Source: Bacillota bacterium
GTDB taxonomy: Bacteria; Bacillota; Clostridia; Acetivibrionales; JANLFN01
DNA: 64,000 nt
Assembly (NCBI GenBank): GCA_023397675.1
Contig: JAEWTV010000123.1
Coordinates: 3,684-67,683 of the forward strand
Direction of reading: 5' to 3'
A program made the translations under genes and the position numbers. The stretch's first letter is position 1. Each line of letters opens with the position of its first letter. Below, in pieces: positions 61,700 through 64,000 of this stretch. The notes under the pieces are model-generated. The model saw nothing but the letters and a program-made list of their open reading frames with translations. It was not told the DNA's origin and did no database searches.

Positions 61700-61955
61700 C
61701 GGGGGAAAAGCCGCCGCTCGCCGCGGAGGCATAAGGCTGGGCGCAACGGATTCCGTGACAGAACTTCCAAGCCTGCATACTTGTTATTGTCCGGCCGGTT
61801 CTTATGTCATCCATAACATACCCACCTGAATCCGTCATCCTTGACGAATTCGCCGGACTTGATTAATGCAGTCAGGAATTTCTAGTCACTCCACCAAGCG
61901 CCTTCAGGGCTAGGGTAATAGGTGGCTATACCGAACTTTGTAAACAAAGTTCTAC
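61700..61955. ncRNA. Candidate multi-branched structured RNA
   Basis: Nested complementary segments on the plus strand are: GGCGC 61740-61744 with GCGCC 61898-61902; GTGACAGAACTTCC 61755-61768 with 61875-61889; CTGCAT 61773-61778 with ATGCAG 61866-61871; GTCCGGC 61789-61795 with GCCGGAC 61852-61858. Two hairpins sit at the tip (TTATG/CATAA 61802-61816; GAATCCGTCA/TGACGAATTC 61829-61851). A GC-rich hairpin near 61710-61730 and GAACTTTG-TAAA-CAAAGTTC at 61934-61953 flank it. The strand is not certain; GC content is above the local average. I could not match it to an RNA family. The rest of 61500-62015 holds no convincing gene. Confidence 0.5.
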
Positions 61956-62015
61956 CGCAGATGCTTATTAGCAGCTTTGATAGATACGTTCATAGCAAAA
62001 TAGCAACACCATATT

Positions 62016-62044
62016 TTGACATATTGTCCATTATAATGTATAAT
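62016..62044 (+). promoter_or_regulatory. Perfect consensus sigma-A promoter
   Basis: TTGACA (62016-62021) and TATAAT (62039-62044) are separated by exactly 17 bases. It drives the 46-residue ORF, with a leader of about 95 bases. Confidence 0.85.
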
Positions 62045-62089
62045 TATGGCAGGGATTAAGAACGGTTCACTAAGTTTTTGGCCGGCGAT

Positions 62090-62116
62090 GGAATTTATAC
62101 ACGTTGTATAAGTTCC
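62090..62116 (+). promoter_or_regulatory. Leader hairpin before the 46-residue ORF
   Basis: GGAATTTATAC and GTATAAGTTCC pair over eleven positions (one G-U) around ACGTT, ending 14 bases before the AAGGAGG site. Such a hairpin could modulate translation or mRNA stability. Confidence 0.55.
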
Positions 62117-62144
62117 TAGCCTACTGAAAAGGAGGTGAAGAAGA

Positions 62145-62285
62145 TTGCACGACTGGATAATGGTTGCCAATGAAATCATAGGAGCTGCTGCAGGGATTAT
62201 CAACATATACATACTCCTGGATAAAGTAAAAAAGCTTCCTAAAACACAGAAACGGCGCTTCTGCAACAAGCACCGTTCCAAGTAA
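62145..62285 (+). CDS. 46-residue hydrophobic peptide, type I toxin candidate
   Basis: The TTG at 62145 is placed seven bases after AAGGAGGTG. The peptide has one hydrophobic helix, IMVANEIIGAAAGIINIYIL at about 5-24, followed by a basic tail (DKVKKLPKTQKRRF, then CNKHRSK). The size, single helix and charged tail resemble BsrG/TxpA-type membrane toxins of Firmicutes without clear sequence identity. A perfect sigma-A promoter and a hairpin leader precede it, a terminator follows, and a convergent promoter on the opposite strand would make an antisense RNA over its 3' end. Toxicity is inference. Confidence 0.6.
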   Translation: MHDWIMVANEIIGAAAGIINIYILLDKVKKLPKTQKRRFCNKHRSK

Positions 62286-62294
62286 TCCCGATAT

Positions 62295-62324
62295 GAGAAA
62301 GTCCCTTGTGGACTTTCTCTTTTA
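62295..62324 (+). terminator. Terminator of the 46-residue gene
   Basis: GAGAAAGTCC (62295-62304) and GGACTTTCTC (62310-62319) pair around CTTGT and are followed by TTTT. Confidence 0.85.
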
Positions 62325-62329
62325 TTTAA

Positions 62330-62359
62330 AGTATAACCCAATATTTGCCTGCTAGTCAA
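62330..62359 (-). promoter_or_regulatory. Convergent promoter, candidate antisense RNA
   Basis: On the minus strand TTGACT (62359-62354) and TATACT (62335-62330) are 18 bases apart; each box is one base from consensus. Transcription would begin near 62323 and cross the terminator and 3' half of the 46-residue gene. No coding gene on that strand needs it. Confidence 0.6.
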
Positions 62360-62381
62360 GGCTTCGTAAATAAGATATATG

Positions 62382-63194
62382 TTACGCTTCAAACATCCCG
62401 CGAATCACCGTTACAGCTTGTCCTCTGATGTAAGTCTTATTTTTCTCTACCCTTACCTTAAGGTTACCGCCCCGCTTTGATGCCTGATAAGCGTTAAACT
62501 CAGACTTGCCAAGCTTTTTGCTCCAGTAAGGTCCCAGGCAGCAGTGTGCCGCACCTGTAACAGGATCTTCATTAAGACCTATACAAGGATCAAAATACCT
62601 TGAAATGAAATCATATTCTTTACTTGAAGACAATGAAGTAATAATTACACCTCTATCGGTTGAATCCTTAAGCATTTGGAAATCAGGCTTTGCCTTTATT
62701 ACCAAATTATCTGATGCAACTTCAACCAAATATGAAAGGTTATTCACCCCTGTAAATAAAACCTTGGTTTCTTCAGGAGTATTAACCATACCCAATGCCT
62801 CAAGTAAGCCATCGGGCATTTTTGATTCTTCTGTCTTATCAGACGGAAGACAAAGCTCAATAAAGTCTTCTTCCAACTTTGCTGTCAAAGCACCGCTTAG
62901 TGTGTTAAATACGACAGTTTCTCCCGGTTTCAAAGCTCCCATTTCACGCAAAACATGAGCAGCTGCCAGGGTAGCATGTCCGCACAGATTCACTTCAGTT
63001 TGGGGACTAAACCAACGCAGGGAGTAACCCTTGTCCTGTTTTACAAGGAAAGCCGTTTCGGAGCTATTCAACTCTGCTGCGACATGCTGCATCCATTTTG
63101 AACTTTTAGGCTCCTGCAGAATGCAAACACCTGCCGGGTTACCGCAAAAAGCACAATTTGCAAATGCATCTACTTGATATATCGGTACTTTCAT
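62382..63194 (-). CDS. PhzF-family epimerase/isomerase
   Basis: The 270-residue protein has the two-domain PhzF (diaminopimelate-epimerase-like) fold: IYQVDAFANCAFCGNPAGVC at about 4-23, the catalytic Glu in LNSSETAFLV at about 40-49, TEVNLCGHATLAAAHVL at about 67-83, and GLNEDPVTGAAHCCLGPYW at about 203-221. The family catalyses isomerisations such as in phenazine synthesis, but most members, including clostridial ones, have no known substrate, and no phz genes are nearby. ATG 63194 is chosen with GAGGTG upstream. It is a single gene. Confidence 0.92.
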   Translation of the reverse strand: MKVPIYQVDAFANCAFCGNPAGVCILQEPKSSKWMQHVAAELNSSETAFLVKQDKGYSLRWFSPQTEVNLCGHATLAAAHVLREMGALKPGETVVFNTLSGALTAKLEEDFIELCLPSDKTEESKMPDGLLEALGMVNTPEETKVLFTGVNNLSYLVEVASDNLVIKAKPDFQMLKDSTDRGVIITSLSSSKEYDFISRYFDPCIGLNEDPVTGAAHCCLGPYWSKKLGKSEFNAYQASKRGGNLKVRVEKNKTYIRGQAVTVIRGMFEA

Positions 63195-63227
63195 CTTGTT
63201 CACCTCAGATGTGTATATAACAAATTA

Positions 63228-63250
63228 AAAAGGCTCGAAGACTCGAGCCT
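63228..63250 (-). terminator. Terminator of rpsU-yqeY
   Basis: AGGCTCGA (63231-63238) and TCGAGCCT (63243-63250) pair with flanking A-run; the hairpin touches the yqeY stop codon. Confidence 0.85.
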
Positions 63251-63693
63251 TATCCTAACAATTTCTTTACAATCTGGTTGATAGCTTTTCCGTCTGCTCT
63301 ACCTTTAACCTTAGGCATAACCGCCTGCATAACCTTTCCAATATCTCTGACAGATGTAGCACCTGTTTCAGTGACGGCCTGCTTGACGATTTCCTCTAGT
63401 TCAGCTTCTGAAAGCTGTTCAGGAAGGTATTGAAGAAGAATATTTATTTCAGCTGTCAAATTATCAACTATGTCCTGTCTTCCAGCACTTTCGTACTCAG
63501 ACAGTGAATCACGTCTTTTCTTAACTTCTTTTGCAATAATATCGATTATACCATCGTCTTCAAGGGTAACCTTGTTATCCTTCTCAATCTGAAGCACTGC
63601 TGAACGAACCATCTGAACCGCATTCTTCTTATTGAGGTCCTTGTCTTTCATAGCTGCCTTCAAATCATCGAGGAGTCTTTCCTTAAGGGTCAT
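63250..63693 (-). CDS. yqeY: GatB/YqeY domain protein
   Basis: The 147-residue protein consists of a helical N-terminal half (LKERLLDDLKAAMKDKDLNK, then VQMVRSAVLQIEKDN) and the GatB-like tail domain with YLPEQLSEAELEEIVKQAV at about 84-102 and GKVMQAVMPKVKGRADGK at about 115-132. Such proteins bind tRNA-related factors, but the exact role is not established. ATG 63693 has GGAGG upstream; the earlier ATG overlaps that site. It lies 14 bases after rpsU, an arrangement conserved in Firmicutes. Confidence 0.93.
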   Translation of the reverse strand: MTLKERLLDDLKAAMKDKDLNKKNAVQMVRSAVLQIEKDNKVTLEDDGIIDIIAKEVKKRRDSLSEYESAGRQDIVDNLTAEINILLQYLPEQLSEAELEEIVKQAVTETGATSVRDIGKVMQAVMPKVKGRADGKAINQIVKKLLG

Positions 63694-63707
63694 AGTACTA
63701 TCCTCCA

Positions 63708-63884
63708 TTATTTAAACTTTCTCTTTCTAGCAGCTTCAGATTTCTTTTTTCTTCTAACACTAGGCTTCTCATAATGTTCTCTTTTTCTAACTTCTGCTAG
63801 AACGCCGGATTTTGCACACTGACGTTTAAACCTCTTGAGAGCACTATCGAGAGACTCGTTTTCTTTTACTCTAACTTCAGACAC
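63708..63884 (-). CDS. rpsU: 30S ribosomal protein S21
   Basis: The 58-residue basic protein reads SEVRVKENESLDSALKRFKR and then AKSGVLAEVRKREHYEKPS, with a Lys/Arg-rich tail (VRRKKKSEAARKRKFK), matching S21 throughout. The start is GTG 63884 with GGAGGGAGGG about ten bases upstream. S21 sits on the small subunit near the anti-Shine-Dalgarno region and helps mRNA binding. It is the first gene of an operon with yqeY. The last 110 bases of the window hold its upstream region, with no further gene recognised. Confidence 0.97.
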   Translation of the reverse strand: MSEVRVKENESLDSALKRFKRQCAKSGVLAEVRKREHYEKPSVRRKKKSEAARKRKFK

Positions 63885-64000
63885 TTAATTTCCCTCCCTC
63901 CGATGGTAGCAATTGTGCCGGGAATAAGCCGCATCTTTTGCTTCATTCATTGATGGAGAAGTAAGCTAAATACAGCACACACTATATTATATATTAATTC

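Noticed and set aside
61626..61838. 70-codon minus-strand frame in the structured element
   Set aside because: No ribosome binding site, composition follows the paired arms of the RNA-like structure, and residue use is not protein-like.

Overview
The window reads as chromosome from a spore-forming, low-GC anaerobic member of the Clostridia. The evidence is an alpha/beta-type small acid-soluble spore protein, a Spo0E-like peptide, a DUF3787-type small protein, two ferredoxin-dependent 2-oxoacid oxidoreductases (a VOR/KOR-type four-subunit enzyme and a single-chain pyruvate:ferredoxin oxidoreductase), an NAD-type malic enzyme, a PheRS T-box leader and strong GGAGG ribosome binding sites. Starch-binding (CBM25-like) small proteins and a cell-surface beta-helix/SLH protein fit a plant-polymer-degrading relative of Ruminiclostridium. 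That genus placement is inference; no rRNA is present to test it.

Layout. 1-5.8 kb: VOR/KOR operon, a P-loop ATPase overlapping tcdA, a split chromate transporter and a CadC-like ArsR repressor. 6-9.3 kb: metallophosphoesterase, pgi, two tiny genes and a spore SASP. 9.3-15.6 kb: a visibly GC-rich island with a LytTR/GHKL two-component system, a small Cys protein and a large SLH surface protein translationally coupled to it. 15.6-19.9 kb: T-box, pheS, pheT and def. 20-23.9 kb: PaaX-like regulator with a membrane protein, tRNA-Val with a duplicated 3' end, small proteins and a Cu/Zn SOD. 23.9-29.1 kb: beta-propeller surface proteins, an OmpR/HisKA pair and a duplicated small-gene locus with one collapsed copy. 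29.1-37.6 kb: PFOR, malic enzyme, acyl-CoA ligase, signal peptidase I and a CBM25-like protein with a histone-like tail. 37.7-42.8 kb: a three-gene helicase-like/helicase/nuclease module. 42.9-50.4 kb: threonine aldolase, remnants resembling a toxin-immunity locus and four secreted proteins. 50.6-64 kb: MATE transporter, DUF3189, clpB with a CtsR box, SDR, an alpha-oxoamine synthase, 5'-nucleotidase, acetyltransferases, AraC/GyrI regulator, a coiled-coil protein, a structured-RNA candidate, a type I toxin-antitoxin candidate, PhzF, yqeY and rpsU.

The best candidates for undescribed biology are: (i) the split AddAB-like module at 37.7-42.8 kb, where the inactive-looking helicase scaffold, the active UvrD helicase and the Fe-S nuclease sit on three chains; (ii) a 46-residue hydrophobic peptide gene at 62145-62285 with a perfect sigma-A promoter, a leader hairpin, a terminator and a convergent antisense promoter, laid out like a type I toxin-antitoxin pair; (iii) a multi-branched RNA-like element at about 61.70-61.95 kb; (iv) the GC-rich LytTR/SLH island with its coupled Cys protein. 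All functional statements rest on motif reading without database searches.
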